Below are positions 17,086 to 24,853 of a stretch of 64,000 nucleotides of DNA, piece after piece. The translations under genes were made by a program, and so were the position numbers. How positions within the stretch are numbered: the stretch's first letter is position 1; every line of letters begins with the position of its first letter. The notes under the pieces were generated by a model that was given only the letters and a program-made list of their open reading frames with translations, ran no database searches and was not told the DNA's origin. Source of the stretch: Thermocaproicibacter sp036260805 (GTDB lineage: Bacteria > Bacillota > Clostridia > Oscillospirales > Acutalibacteraceae); NCBI GenBank assembly GCA_036260805.1, contig DATALZ010000074.1:22606-86605 (forward strand), in the 5' to 3' direction.

Positions 17086-17114
17086 ATTGTAATACATAAC
17101 ATTTGTTCTGTCAA
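17086..17114 (-). promoter_or_regulatory. Sigma-A promoter of pulA
   Basis: TTGACA (17114-17109), 17 bp, TACAAT (17091-17086) on the minus strand. The -10 lies inside the longest possible ORF, which shows that the upstream in-frame ATG at 17097 is not the true start. Confidence 0.8.
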
Positions 17115-17220
17115 CGATACATATTTTTATTAAATTAGCCTATTTTTTCCGATTTACTATAAAATAATTAACAAGTAATTGGATAAATGCCAGCTTAATC
17201 TTAAAATAATAAGCAGAATA

Positions 17221-17262
17221 TTTTCGAAAACCATTGACTCAAATCGACTCAAACGATATGAT
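17221..17262 (+). promoter_or_regulatory. Promoter and operator of the alpha-glucosidase gene
   Basis: The perfect palindrome TTTTCGAAAA (17221-17230) abuts a near-consensus promoter: TTGACT (17234-17239), 17 bp, TATGAT (17257-17262). The gene starts 38 bp downstream. Confidence 0.75.
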
Positions 17263-17299
17263 AGGACAGGAATATCAAAAGTTGAAAAGGGGAATGGAA

Positions 17300-18850
17300 A
17301 TGCCTGATTGGTTAAAAGACGCAGTATTTTATGAAATCTATCCACAATCTTTTTATGACACCAACGGTGACGGAATTGGGGATATTAATGGTATCACAAA
17401 TAAGCTGGATTACGTAAAGTGGCTCGGATGCAACGCCATCTGGATAAACCCGTGTTTTGACTCACCCTTCCGGGATGCCGGTTATGACGTAAGAAATTAT
17501 AAAAAGGTTGCGCCGCGTTACGGTACGAACCAGGATTTGTACCGCCTGTTTCAGGAAGCGCATGAGAAAGGCATCAAGATTCTTCTTGATCTTGTGCCCG
17601 GCCATACTTCCGAACAGCACAGATGGTTCAAAAAGAGCGGCCTGCCGGAAAAGAATGAATTTACAAACCGCTATATCTGGACCGATAACGTGTGGAATTA
17701 TCCGCTCGATTACCACTGCATCAGCGGCCGTGCCAACCGCAACGGCAACTATGTTGTGAATTTTTTCAGCACACAGCCGGCACTGAACTACGGGTTTAAG
17801 AAAACCACCGCTGCATGGCAGCTGCCGTGCAATCACCCGGACTGCATCGCAACCCGAAAGGCCATGGAAGACGTAATGCGTTTCTGGCTTGACAAAGGCT
17901 GCGACGGTTTCCGTGTAGATATGGCGGACTCTCTCGTAAAAAACGATGACGAGAAGAAATCCGCAACGGGAGAGATTTGGCAGAAGATTCGGAAAATGCT
18001 CGACCGCGAATACCCGGAGGCAGCTCTGGTTTCCGAATGGTCTAATCCGGCGCTTTCCCTGAAATACGGCTTTCACTGCGACTTTTATTTGAACCATGAG
18101 GGCAACGGCTACTATTCCCTGTTCCGGAATGTAGACAGGGAAACCGGAAAACAGCTCAGCTTTTTCAGTTCGCAGGGAAATGGCGATATTCTGAACTTCA
18201 CAAAAGATTTTCTTCCGAAATACACAGGCACAAAGGAATTGGGTTACATAAGTTTTATTACCTGTAACCATGATACTCCGCGCATGAGCAAATACTTTTC
18301 TGAATTGGAAATGAAACTAGCATACAGCTTTATCTTTACCATGCCGGGCGTACCTTTCCTGTATTACGGCGACGAAATCGGGATGAAATACAACAGTGAT
18401 CTTACGAGCAAAGAGGGCGGCTTCGAGCGCACCGGAACGCGTACCCCAATGCAATGGGATAAATCTGAAAATGCAGGTTTCTCGGAAGCTCCGGTTGAAA
18501 AGCTGTACCTGCCCGTCGACAAAAGTGCCGACGCGCCGAGCGTGGAAGAGCAGTCCAGCAGAAAAGATTCTCTGCTGAACACCATCCGGGCAATTATCAA
18601 GCTGCGCCACGACAACGAATGTATGCATTCTGACGGATCCTTCGCAGTAATTTATGCGGAGAAAAACAAATATCCGTTTATATTCAAGCGCGGCAATTTG
18701 CTTTTCGCATTTAATCCATCGGGCTCAAGTGTGGATGCTCCGGTATCTTCCAAAGGCTCCGTTGAATTCTCAATTGGAGACCCGGCTGTTCTGGGTGAAA
18801 AATCAATCCGCATGGCACCGCAGTCCTTTGTTGTGATTAATCAGGATTAA
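17300..18850 (+). CDS. GH13 alpha-glucosidase, intracellular
   Basis: A 516-residue GH13 enzyme without a signal peptide. It starts with the WLKDAVFYEIYPQSF motif of oligo-1,6-glucosidase/alpha-glucosidase relatives. Conserved regions are NGDGIGDINGI, DLVPGHTS, GFRVDMADS (nucleophile Asp), LVSEWSNP (acid/base Glu) and TCNHDTPR. It likely hydrolyses imported malto- or isomalto-oligosaccharides to glucose. Exact bond specificity is uncertain, and the spacing around the acid/base Glu differs from classic oligo-1,6-glucosidases. The start ATG at 17300 has AAGGGGA 7 nt upstream; the long ORF's TTG at 17234 is the -35 box. It is divergent from pulA, with shared-type operators between them. Confidence 0.88.
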   Translation: MPDWLKDAVFYEIYPQSFYDTNGDGIGDINGITNKLDYVKWLGCNAIWINPCFDSPFRDAGYDVRNYKKVAPRYGTNQDLYRLFQEAHEKGIKILLDLVPGHTSEQHRWFKKSGLPEKNEFTNRYIWTDNVWNYPLDYHCISGRANRNGNYVVNFFSTQPALNYGFKKTTAAWQLPCNHPDCIATRKAMEDVMRFWLDKGCDGFRVDMADSLVKNDDEKKSATGEIWQKIRKMLDREYPEAALVSEWSNPALSLKYGFHCDFYLNHEGNGYYSLFRNVDRETGKQLSFFSSQGNGDILNFTKDFLPKYTGTKELGYISFITCNHDTPRMSKYFSELEMKLAYSFIFTMPGVPFLYYGDEIGMKYNSDLTSKEGGFERTGTRTPMQWDKSENAGFSEAPVEKLYLPVDKSADAPSVEEQSSRKDSLLNTIRAIIKLRHDNECMHSDGSFAVIYAEKNKYPFIFKRGNLLFAFNPSGSSVDAPVSSKGSVEFSIGDPAVLGEKSIRMAPQSFVVINQD

Positions 18851-18897
18851 TAGACTGCTGGCTCCTTATAATTTCTTTTTATAAAATGCTATAGAAA

Positions 18898-18949
18898 CAG
18901 GCGTACTCGGTTCGACTTGACGTTCCGAATACGCCTGAATTTTTTTGAT
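18898..18949 (+). terminator. Intrinsic terminator after the alpha-glucosidase gene
   Basis: CAGGCGTACTCGG pairs with CCGAATACGCCTG (one wobble), followed by AATTTTTTT. Confidence 0.88.
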
Positions 18950-18985
18950 TTGCGGTTCTGTGCGGTAATCATCATCAGGCTGTGA

Positions 18986-18991
18986 TATAAT
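18986..18991 (+). promoter_or_regulatory. Extended -10 box for the DUF1848 gene
   Basis: TGA-TATAAT forms an extended -10 element 41 bp before the ATG. No clear -35 is seen, as is common with TG-extended promoters. Confidence 0.5.
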
Positions 18992-19031
18992 AAGTACAAA
19001 TTTGGTAAAGAATTCGTTGAGGTGAGCCGGA

Positions 19032-19955
19032 ATGATTCTAAGTGCAAGCCGCCGGACGGATATTCCGGCTTTCTACTCTGATTGGCTTATAAACCGGCTG
19101 AAAGAAAAATACATTCTGGTACCTAATCCGCGGAATCCAAAGCGCCTTGGGCGAATCAATCTATCGCCGGAATGGGTAGACTGTATCGTGTTTTGGACGA
19201 AAAATCCTCTGCCAATGCTGGACAAGCTGGATGAGATTGAAGAATTGGGATACCGGTTCTATTTTCAGTTTACCTTAACCCCATACGGCACGGATGTGGA
19301 GCGAAACCTTCCGCCAAAAACGGAACTTATTGATGCGCTTCGGAAGCTGAGCAAAAAAATAGGAACCGAACGCGTCGTCTGGCGCTATGACCCTGTTTTT
19401 CTCGGCGACAGCTTTTCTGTAGACTGGCATATGGAGCAGTTTCAAAAGCTTTGCACTGAACTGGATGGCGCGGCTTCCTGCTGTGTATTCAGCTTTGTCG
19501 ATGTCTATTCGAATATCAGTAAACAATTCCGTGAAATCAGCCTGAATGAAATGCTTGTTGTTGCTGAAGGGTTTTCCCGCATTGCGAAACGCCACAACTT
19601 GCCGCTTTTCAGCTGTTCCGAAAAAATAGACCTGAGTTCGTTTCAGATTCAGCATTCTGCGTGCATTGACCCAAAACGGATTGAAAAAATCATTGGATAC
19701 CCAATCAAAGCGAGAAAAGATCCCGGTCAGCGGCCTGCATGCGGCTGCGTGGAAAGCGTTGATATCGGAGTATACGACACGTGCCGAAACGGTTGTGCAT
19801 ACTGCTATGCAACATCAGGTGAAAAAGCAGTGCTCAGAAACATACAGAAGCATGACCCAAACTCGCCGATGCTGATTGGATATCCGCATGGTGATGAGCT
19901 GATCACGGACAGGACAGCTCCTTCCCTGAAAATATCACAATTATCACTGTATTAG
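19032..19955 (+). CDS. DUF1848 family protein with C-terminal cysteine cluster
   Basis: This 307-residue protein matches the DUF1848 family: N-terminus MILSASRRTDIPAFYSDW, then VFWTKNP and YFQFTLTPYG. Near the C-terminus it has a cysteine-rich block, CGCVESVDIGVYDTC followed by RNGCAYCYA, which contains C-x3-C-x2-C, the spacing that holds the [4Fe-4S] cluster in radical SAM enzymes. In classic radical SAM proteins this motif is near the N-terminus, so the arrangement suggests a permuted or SplB-like relative. The biochemical function is not established. It is a lone gene with its own promoter, and a palindromic element lies downstream. GAGGTGAGCCGGA precedes the ATG. Confidence 0.85.
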   Translation: MILSASRRTDIPAFYSDWLINRLKEKYILVPNPRNPKRLGRINLSPEWVDCIVFWTKNPLPMLDKLDEIEELGYRFYFQFTLTPYGTDVERNLPPKTELIDALRKLSKKIGTERVVWRYDPVFLGDSFSVDWHMEQFQKLCTELDGAASCCVFSFVDVYSNISKQFREISLNEMLVVAEGFSRIAKRHNLPLFSCSEKIDLSSFQIQHSACIDPKRIEKIIGYPIKARKDPGQRPACGCVESVDIGVYDTCRNGCAYCYATSGEKAVLRNIQKHDPNSPMLIGYPHGDELITDRTAPSLKISQLSLY

Positions 19956-19982
19956 GGCAATTCCAAATTCTTAAAGCAATTT

Positions 19983-20135
19983 GCCTTGTTTGATAAAAAC
20001 GACGGATTTTCGAGATAAAACCATGCCGAACAAGGAAAAAAGCACAGGAATACTTTCCGTATTCCGAGCATTTTTGACGCTGGACGGTGCAGTTTTAGCC
20101 GAAATAGACAAGTTCCTTGATTTTTCAAACGAGGC
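19983..20135. repeat. 153-bp imperfect palindromic (MITE-like) element
   Basis: The ends are inverted repeats: GCCTTGTTTGATAAAAA (19983-19999) against TTTTTCAAACGAGGC (20121-20135). Further in, TTTCGAGATAAAACC (20008-20022) pairs roughly with GCAGTTTTAGCCGAAA (20089-20104), and GGAATAC-TTTCC-GTATTCC forms the tip (20048-20066). Almost the whole element could fold on itself. It has no convincing ORF. It resembles a miniature inverted-repeat element; no second copy is seen here. Confidence 0.6.
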
Positions 20136-20156
20136 TTAAGCATAGGAGGAAGTTAT

Positions 20157-20993
20157 ATGTTAAAAATCGGCTGCCATTTGTCTGCTTCAAAGGGTTACCT
20201 AGCCATGGGAAAACAGGCGTCAGAAATTGGAGCGAACACATTCCAGTTTTTTACGCGCAATCCGCGAGGAGGAACCGCGAAAGCTATTGACCTGAATGAC
20301 ATCGCCTCTTACCAAAAATATGCCGAAGAACACGAATTCTTCCCCATTCTGGCACATGCGCCGTATACGCTTAACGCCTGTGCAGCAGACGAAGGATTGC
20401 GTACTTTTGCGCGGAATACAATGGCAGACGACCTGTCAAGGCTGGCACATATACCGGGCAGCATGTACAATTTTCATCCCGGAAGCCATGTAAAGCAGGG
20501 GCCGGATATCGGAATCAGCTATATCTCCGGAATGCTGAACGAAATTTTAAAACCGGGGCAATCAACAACAGTGCTTTTGGAAACCATGGCCGGGAAAGGC
20601 AGCGAGGTTGGCAGAACCTTTGAAGAACTGCAGGCAATTATTGACCGTGTGGAACAGCGCCAACTTCTTGGCATTTGCCTGGATACTTGCCATGTTTTCG
20701 ACGGAGGATACGACATAGTAAATCAGCTGGAAACGGTACTGGATCAGTTTGACCGGGTCATCGGGCTTGACAGGCTCAAGGCCATTCACCTGAACGACAG
20801 CATGAATCCGTTGGGAAGCCACAAGGATCGTCACCAGAAAATCGGACAGGGCTCCATCGGGCTGGATGCCTTTGAAAGAATCATTAACCATCCGTCGCTG
20901 CGCCATCTTCCGTTTTACCTGGAAACTCCAAACGACATAGACGGTTATGCACAGGAAATTGCTCTGCTGAAAAGTCTGTATCATGATATTTAA
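20157..20993 (+). CDS. nfo: Endonuclease IV (AP endonuclease)
   Basis: This 278-residue protein is normal length for endonuclease IV, the zinc-dependent nuclease that cuts DNA 5' to abasic sites. Metal-site segments are visible: NFHPGSH, LLETMAGKGSEVG, CLDTCHVFDGGYD, KAIHLNDSMNPLGSHKDRHQKIGQG and YLETPND. AGGAGGAAGTTAT precedes the ATG. The next gene on the same strand is an O6-alkylguanine repair enzyme, and exonuclease III lies 2.3 kb further on, so this is a small DNA-repair neighbourhood. Confidence 0.96.
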   Translation: MLKIGCHLSASKGYLAMGKQASEIGANTFQFFTRNPRGGTAKAIDLNDIASYQKYAEEHEFFPILAHAPYTLNACAADEGLRTFARNTMADDLSRLAHIPGSMYNFHPGSHVKQGPDIGISYISGMLNEILKPGQSTTVLLETMAGKGSEVGRTFEELQAIIDRVEQRQLLGICLDTCHVFDGGYDIVNQLETVLDQFDRVIGLDRLKAIHLNDSMNPLGSHKDRHQKIGQGSIGLDAFERIINHPSLRHLPFYLETPNDIDGYAQEIALLKSLYHDI

Positions 20994-21091
20994 ATACTGG
21001 ACGGTTATCTCGTCCCGCCTCGGGGGGAGAGACAGCAAAATACAATTTATAGCATTTAGAAATGGGTGAAATGCTTAGAAAGGCAGCTCAT

Positions 21092-21559
21092 ATGAAAAAC
21101 ACTTGGCATTGGGATTCGCCCATCGGCGTACTTGGCCTCGCCGATGACGGAGTGGGAATAACAGATATTTATTTCGGAAAGCAAGAAATTGCGGATGATT
21201 CCACAGAGTGCAAAACGTCCCTCATTGAGCAGGCAATCTCTCAGCTGCAGGAATATTTTGACGGGACAAGAAAAGAATTTGATCTCCCTCTTTCCCTGCA
21301 TGGAACGGATTTTCAGATAGCGGACTGGGAAGCACTGCAAACCATACCATATGGGGAAACAAGAAGCTACCAGCAGATTGCCGAGCAGATTGGGAATCTG
21401 AAAGCATGCCGCGCGGTTGGAATGGCAAACAAACATAACCCGGTTATGATTGTTGTTCCCTGCCACAGGGTTATTGGGAAGAACGGCGGATTAACTGGTT
21501 ACGCCTGCGGGCTGAGCATCAAGAAAAGCCTGCTTGAGCTGGAACAGAAATATCGGTAG
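21092..21559 (+). CDS. ogt: Methylated-DNA-[protein]-cysteine S-methyltransferase
   Basis: A 155-residue suicide enzyme that moves methyl groups from O6-methylguanine (or O4-methylthymine) in DNA to its own cysteine. The active site PCHRV is intact, followed by IGKNGGLTGYACGL. The helix-turn-helix region reads AVGMANKHNPVMIVVPCHRV; the usual ANGxNP is ANKHNP here. The start at 21092 has AAAGG 8 nt upstream; the earlier in-frame ATG at 21062 is not supported by an SD. It follows nfo by about 100 bp and may be cotranscribed. A bidirectional terminator separates it from the convergent nuclease gene. Confidence 0.93.
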   Translation: MKNTWHWDSPIGVLGLADDGVGITDIYFGKQEIADDSTECKTSLIEQAISQLQEYFDGTRKEFDLPLSLHGTDFQIADWEALQTIPYGETRSYQQIAEQIGNLKACRAVGMANKHNPVMIVVPCHRVIGKNGGLTGYACGLSIKKSLLELEQKYR

Positions 21560-21567
21560 AAATACAG

Positions 21568-21615
21568 AAAAGCTCTCCGGTCGATTGAAGAAACAAATCG
21601 GCTGGAGAGCTTTTT
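21568..21615. terminator. Bidirectional terminator between ogt and the beta-CASP gene
   Basis: AAAGCTCTCCGGTCGATT pairs with AATCGGCTGGAGAGCTTT (wobbles allowed), with T-runs in both orientations. Confidence 0.85.
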
Positions 21616-21627
21616 AGACTGCGTATG

Positions 21628-23226
21628 TTATCTATCCCACTTATCGCAAAGGGAAATAATTTGGTCTGTGAATTTTGCAAGATCCTTGTTGGCTCCACCT
21701 TCGTTATGCTGAATAACCCGCAGCAATCTCTGTCCGGCTGCCAGCAAACGTGCAAATGCAGACGAAACCTTTTTGGAGCCCTTCTTCGGATGAAGATTCT
21801 CGGGAAGGATACCCTCATTAATAATTTTATTCGCGGTAAGGTCAGCTACAGCTTCGAAATTCGGGACATATGCATTGAAACCGCGCCGCTTCAGTTCTTC
21901 CGCAAACTCCACGGATGTAAGTTCTTCGCCATGAACAATGAATACGCGCTCCGGTTTTTTCTGGTACGATTCAATCCAGCGCAACAGCCCGGAGCGGTCT
22001 GCATGACCCGACAGGGCCTTAAAATTATGGATCTGCGCCTTGACTGCAATTTCCTCGCCAAAAAGCTTTACCTGTTTTACGCCGTCGATCAGGATACGCC
22101 CGAGTGTCCCTTCCGCCTGAAAACCGACAAATACAATGGAGCATTCCGGGCGCCAAAGGTTATGCTTCAAATGGTGACGGATTCTGCCGGCTTCGCACAT
22201 GCCGCTGGAAGAAATGATCACTTTGGGAACACCGTCTTCATTCAACAAACGGGATTCTTCCGTTGTTTCGCAGGTATGAAGATTGGAAAAAGTAAGAGGT
22301 TGGAATCCCTCATCCATGACTCGAACGGTATCGTCGTCTGCGTACCCACGCAGATCGCCGCTGTAAATTTTCGTAGCCTCAGCAGCCAGGGGACTATCGA
22401 CATAGACCGGAAAATCCGGAACACTTTTCACAAGTTTCTGTTCCTTCATCTCGCGGATAAAGTACATAAGCTCCTGCGTACGCCCAACTGCAAAGCTTGG
22501 GATAACCACATTCCCGCCTGCGGCCAAAGTCTTGTCAAAAACATCGGCAAGCTGTGGGATATAATTTGCAATGGGGTCGTGTTCCCTGTTTCCATAGGTG
22601 GACTCCATTACGACGTAATCGGCTTCTGTTATATACTGGGGGTCGCGGATAATTGGCTGATTCAGATTGCCGATATCCCCTGAAAACACAATTTTTTTCG
22701 TTTCGCCGTTTTCAGTTACCCACATTTCAATCGATGCCGAACCGAGAAGATGCCCTGCGTCCGTCATACGGAAACGGATACCGTCACAAAGCTGAACCAT
22801 TTCCCCATACTGGCAGGGTTCCAGATGTTCCGCAGTGGCTTCCGCGTCGTCGATGGTATAAATGGGCTCTTCCGGTTCGCGGCCTGCACGTTTCCCTTTT
22901 CGGTTCTCGTTGAGGGCATCCATTTCCTGAATATGCGCGCTGTCACGTAGCATAATGGAGAGCAAATCGCAGGTTGCACCAGTGGCATAAATTTTACCTT
23001 GATAACCGTTTTTCACAAGGAGCGGCAGACGGCCGCTGTGGTCTATATGCGCATGTGTCACCAGAACATAATCGATCTGCGATGCGTAGAACGGAAGTTT
23101 GTGATTGTCGTCTTCATCCGACCCCTGCTGCAGACCGCAGTCGATCAGAATTTTCACGCCGCACGCTTCCAGACAGTGGCAGCTTCCCGTTACCTCTTTA
23201 TCCGCTCCGTAAAAAATAAGCTGCAT
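21628..23226 (-). CDS. Metallo-beta-lactamase/beta-CASP ribonuclease-type protein
   Basis: This 532-residue protein has an N-terminal metallo-beta-lactamase domain with the zinc motif THAHIDHSG. A beta-CASP domain (VVIPSFAVGRTQELMYF, VYVDSPLAAEAT) and the RNA-specificity segment (SSSGMCEAGRIRHHL, FKALSGHADRSGLLRWI) follow. This is the architecture of bacterial CPSF-like/YSH1-type RNA nucleases. The C-terminus (about residues 450-532) is a lower-complexity helical extension. GGAGG stands 7 nt before the ATG. It lies directly downstream of xth on the minus strand (43 bp), so the two may be cotranscribed. The RNA substrate is unknown. Confidence 0.9.
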   Translation of the reverse strand: MQLIFYGADKEVTGSCHCLEACGVKILIDCGLQQGSDEDDNHKLPFYASQIDYVLVTHAHIDHSGRLPLLVKNGYQGKIYATGATCDLLSIMLRDSAHIQEMDALNENRKGKRAGREPEEPIYTIDDAEATAEHLEPCQYGEMVQLCDGIRFRMTDAGHLLGSASIEMWVTENGETKKIVFSGDIGNLNQPIIRDPQYITEADYVVMESTYGNREHDPIANYIPQLADVFDKTLAAGGNVVIPSFAVGRTQELMYFIREMKEQKLVKSVPDFPVYVDSPLAAEATKIYSGDLRGYADDDTVRVMDEGFQPLTFSNLHTCETTEESRLLNEDGVPKVIISSSGMCEAGRIRHHLKHNLWRPECSIVFVGFQAEGTLGRILIDGVKQVKLFGEEIAVKAQIHNFKALSGHADRSGLLRWIESYQKKPERVFIVHGEELTSVEFAEELKRRGFNAYVPNFEAVADLTANKIINEGILPENLHPKKGSKKVSSAFARLLAAGQRLLRVIQHNEGGANKDLAKFTDQIISLCDKWDR

Positions 23227-23269
23227 GGCATTTCCTCCGTTATTTTAATTTATTATCAGAATTTATATT

Positions 23270-24022
23270 CTAAGATAATATCAGTTCAACGGGACAATGG
23301 TCGCTTCCCATAATATCTGAACGGATATTGCTCTCCAGTACTCTGTCTTTGAGGGAATCGGACACGAGAAAATAATCAATACGCCATCCGGCGTTAGACT
23401 GTCTCGCGTGGAACATGTATGACCACCATGTGTATGCCCCGACCTCGTCCGGGTGTAAAAAGCGGAAGCTGTCGGTAAAACCCGACTGAAGCAGTTCCGT
23501 CATTTTCTGCCGTTCCTGGTCGGAAAAACCCGCGTTGTTCCGGTTGCTTTTCGGGTTCTTGAGGTCGATTTCCTCATGAGCTACATTCATATCGCCGCAT
23601 ACAACAACCGGCTTTTTGCTGTCCAGTGATTTTAAATAGCCGCGGAACGCGTCTTCCCAGCACATGCGATAAGGAAGCCTTGCAAGACCCTGCTGAGAAT
23701 TCGGCGTATAAACATTCACAAGATAGGACTCGGGGAATTCCAACGTGATGGAACGTCCCTCTCCGCAATGTTCCGGGCTGCAGATATCATAATTTATGGA
23801 CAGCGGTTTGACACGCGTAAACACCGCCGTACCGGAATAGCCTTTCTTTTGGGCGGAATTCCAATACTGTTCATAACCGGGCAGTAAAATTTCAGCCTGC
23901 CCCTGCTGCATCTTGGTTTCCTGCACACAGAAAACATCGGCGTCTGAGGAAGCAAAAAAGTCGCAGAAGCCTTTACTGATGCAAGAGCGCAGACCGTTCA
24001 CGTTCCATGATATGAATTTCAC
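23270..24022 (-). CDS. xth: Exodeoxyribonuclease III
   Basis: A 250-residue member of the exonuclease III/AP endonuclease family. Catalytic motifs are all present: FISWNVNGLRS, FCVQETKM, GDMNVAHEEIDL, AYTWWSYM, WRIDYFLVS and GSDHCPVEL. It repairs abasic sites and trims 3' blocking groups, complementing nfo nearby. The start codon is GTG at 24022, with GGGGGAG 11 nt upstream; no ATG fits the conserved N-terminus. It is the first gene of a probable two-gene unit with the beta-CASP gene. Confidence 0.95.
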   Translation of the reverse strand: MKFISWNVNGLRSCISKGFCDFFASSDADVFCVQETKMQQGQAEILLPGYEQYWNSAQKKGYSGTAVFTRVKPLSINYDICSPEHCGEGRSITLEFPESYLVNVYTPNSQQGLARLPYRMCWEDAFRGYLKSLDSKKPVVVCGDMNVAHEEIDLKNPKSNRNNAGFSDQERQKMTELLQSGFTDSFRFLHPDEVGAYTWWSYMFHARQSNAGWRIDYFLVSDSLKDRVLESNIRSDIMGSDHCPVELILS

Positions 24023-24331
24023 TCTGCTTTCGTCTCCCCCTGTAATGTTCCGGTATTATAGCGTTTTTACTTTCATGCAGGAAGAAATTCTAACCGTAAA
24101 AACGCATTCGGCAATTTTCAATTTTCTAATCCATGTCCTGATTAAAAATTAAATTGCTATAGTTGGTTGATCCTTTGTGTGAAGTTTGGATTTATTATAC
24201 CATAATCCCTCATAAATCGGCAAAATAATTTACATTTACGTAATCGAGCATAGGAGATGCAAATATTTCCTTGTAGGATTCAGCCTTTCAGGCTATAATA
24301 CTTATATTATTAGAAAGATGGAGGGTTTTTC
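24023..24331. other. 309-bp intergenic region between xth and the cyclophilin gene
   Basis: Divergent intergenic region. Its right end holds the cyclophilin promoter, listed separately. The remainder is A/T-rich, and I see no gene or clear structured element in it. Confidence 0.6.
24271..24299 (+). promoter_or_regulatory. Sigma-A promoter of the cyclophilin-ABC unit
   Basis: TTGTAG, 17 bp, TATAAT, 33 bp before the ATG at 24332. Confidence 0.75.
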
Positions 24332-24847
24332 ATGAAATATCCCGTGGTCAAAATAAAGACCTCAAAAGGTGCAATAGAGATTGAACTCTACCCGGATGTT
24401 GCGCCCAACACAGTTAACAATTTTATTTCTCTGATTCAAAAAGGATTTTACAACGGTACTACCTTCCACCGCATTATTCCGAAATTTATGATTCAGGGCG
24501 GCGACCCGAAGGGCAACGGAACAGGCGGGCCGGGCTACAGCATACGCGGTGAATTCACTTCAAATCATTTTCAGAACGATTTAAAGCACACGCGCGGCGT
24601 GGTTTCCATGGCGCGTGCGGTAAACCCGAACAGCGCCGGCTCTCAATTCTTTATTATGGTGGACGATTCCCCGTACCTTGACGGCGAGTATGCCGCTTTT
24701 GGCAAAGTCACATCCGGAATGGAAGAGGTTGACCGGATTGTAGCTGTTCCGCGTGATTACGACGACAAGCCGTTAGAAGAACAGAAAATAGAATCCGTTA
24801 CGGTTGACACCTTTGGTGAAACCTACGACGAACCCAAGAAGGCTTAA
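24332..24847 (+). CDS. Cyclophilin-type peptidyl-prolyl cis-trans isomerase
   Basis: A 171-residue single-domain cyclophilin that speeds proline isomerisation during protein folding. Motifs are FHRIIPKFMIQGGDP, GNGTGGPGYSI, GVVSMARAVNPNSAGSQFFI and FGKVTSGMEEVD. It has no signal peptide and is expected to be cytoplasmic. GGAGGG stands 6 nt before the ATG. Only 6 bp separate its stop codon from the next ORF, so it shares an operon with the ABC exporter gene, although no functional link is obvious. Confidence 0.94.
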   Translation: MKYPVVKIKTSKGAIEIELYPDVAPNTVNNFISLIQKGFYNGTTFHRIIPKFMIQGGDPKGNGTGGPGYSIRGEFTSNHFQNDLKHTRGVVSMARAVNPNSAGSQFFIMVDDSPYLDGEYAAFGKVTSGMEEVDRIVAVPRDYDDKPLEEQKIESVTVDTFGETYDEPKKA

Positions 24848-24853
24848 TGACCC

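Noticed and set aside
17023..17097. Longer N-terminus for pulA from 17097
   Set aside because: The stretch contains the -10 box and the operator; transcription would start inside it.
17234..17299. TTG start of the alpha-glucosidase at 17234
   Set aside because: That TTG is the first part of the -35 box TTGACT; ATG 17300 has a proper SD.
20994..21091. Hairpin-like GC-rich stretch between nfo and ogt
   Set aside because: Pairing is short and broken, with no T-run; not convincing as terminator or regulator.
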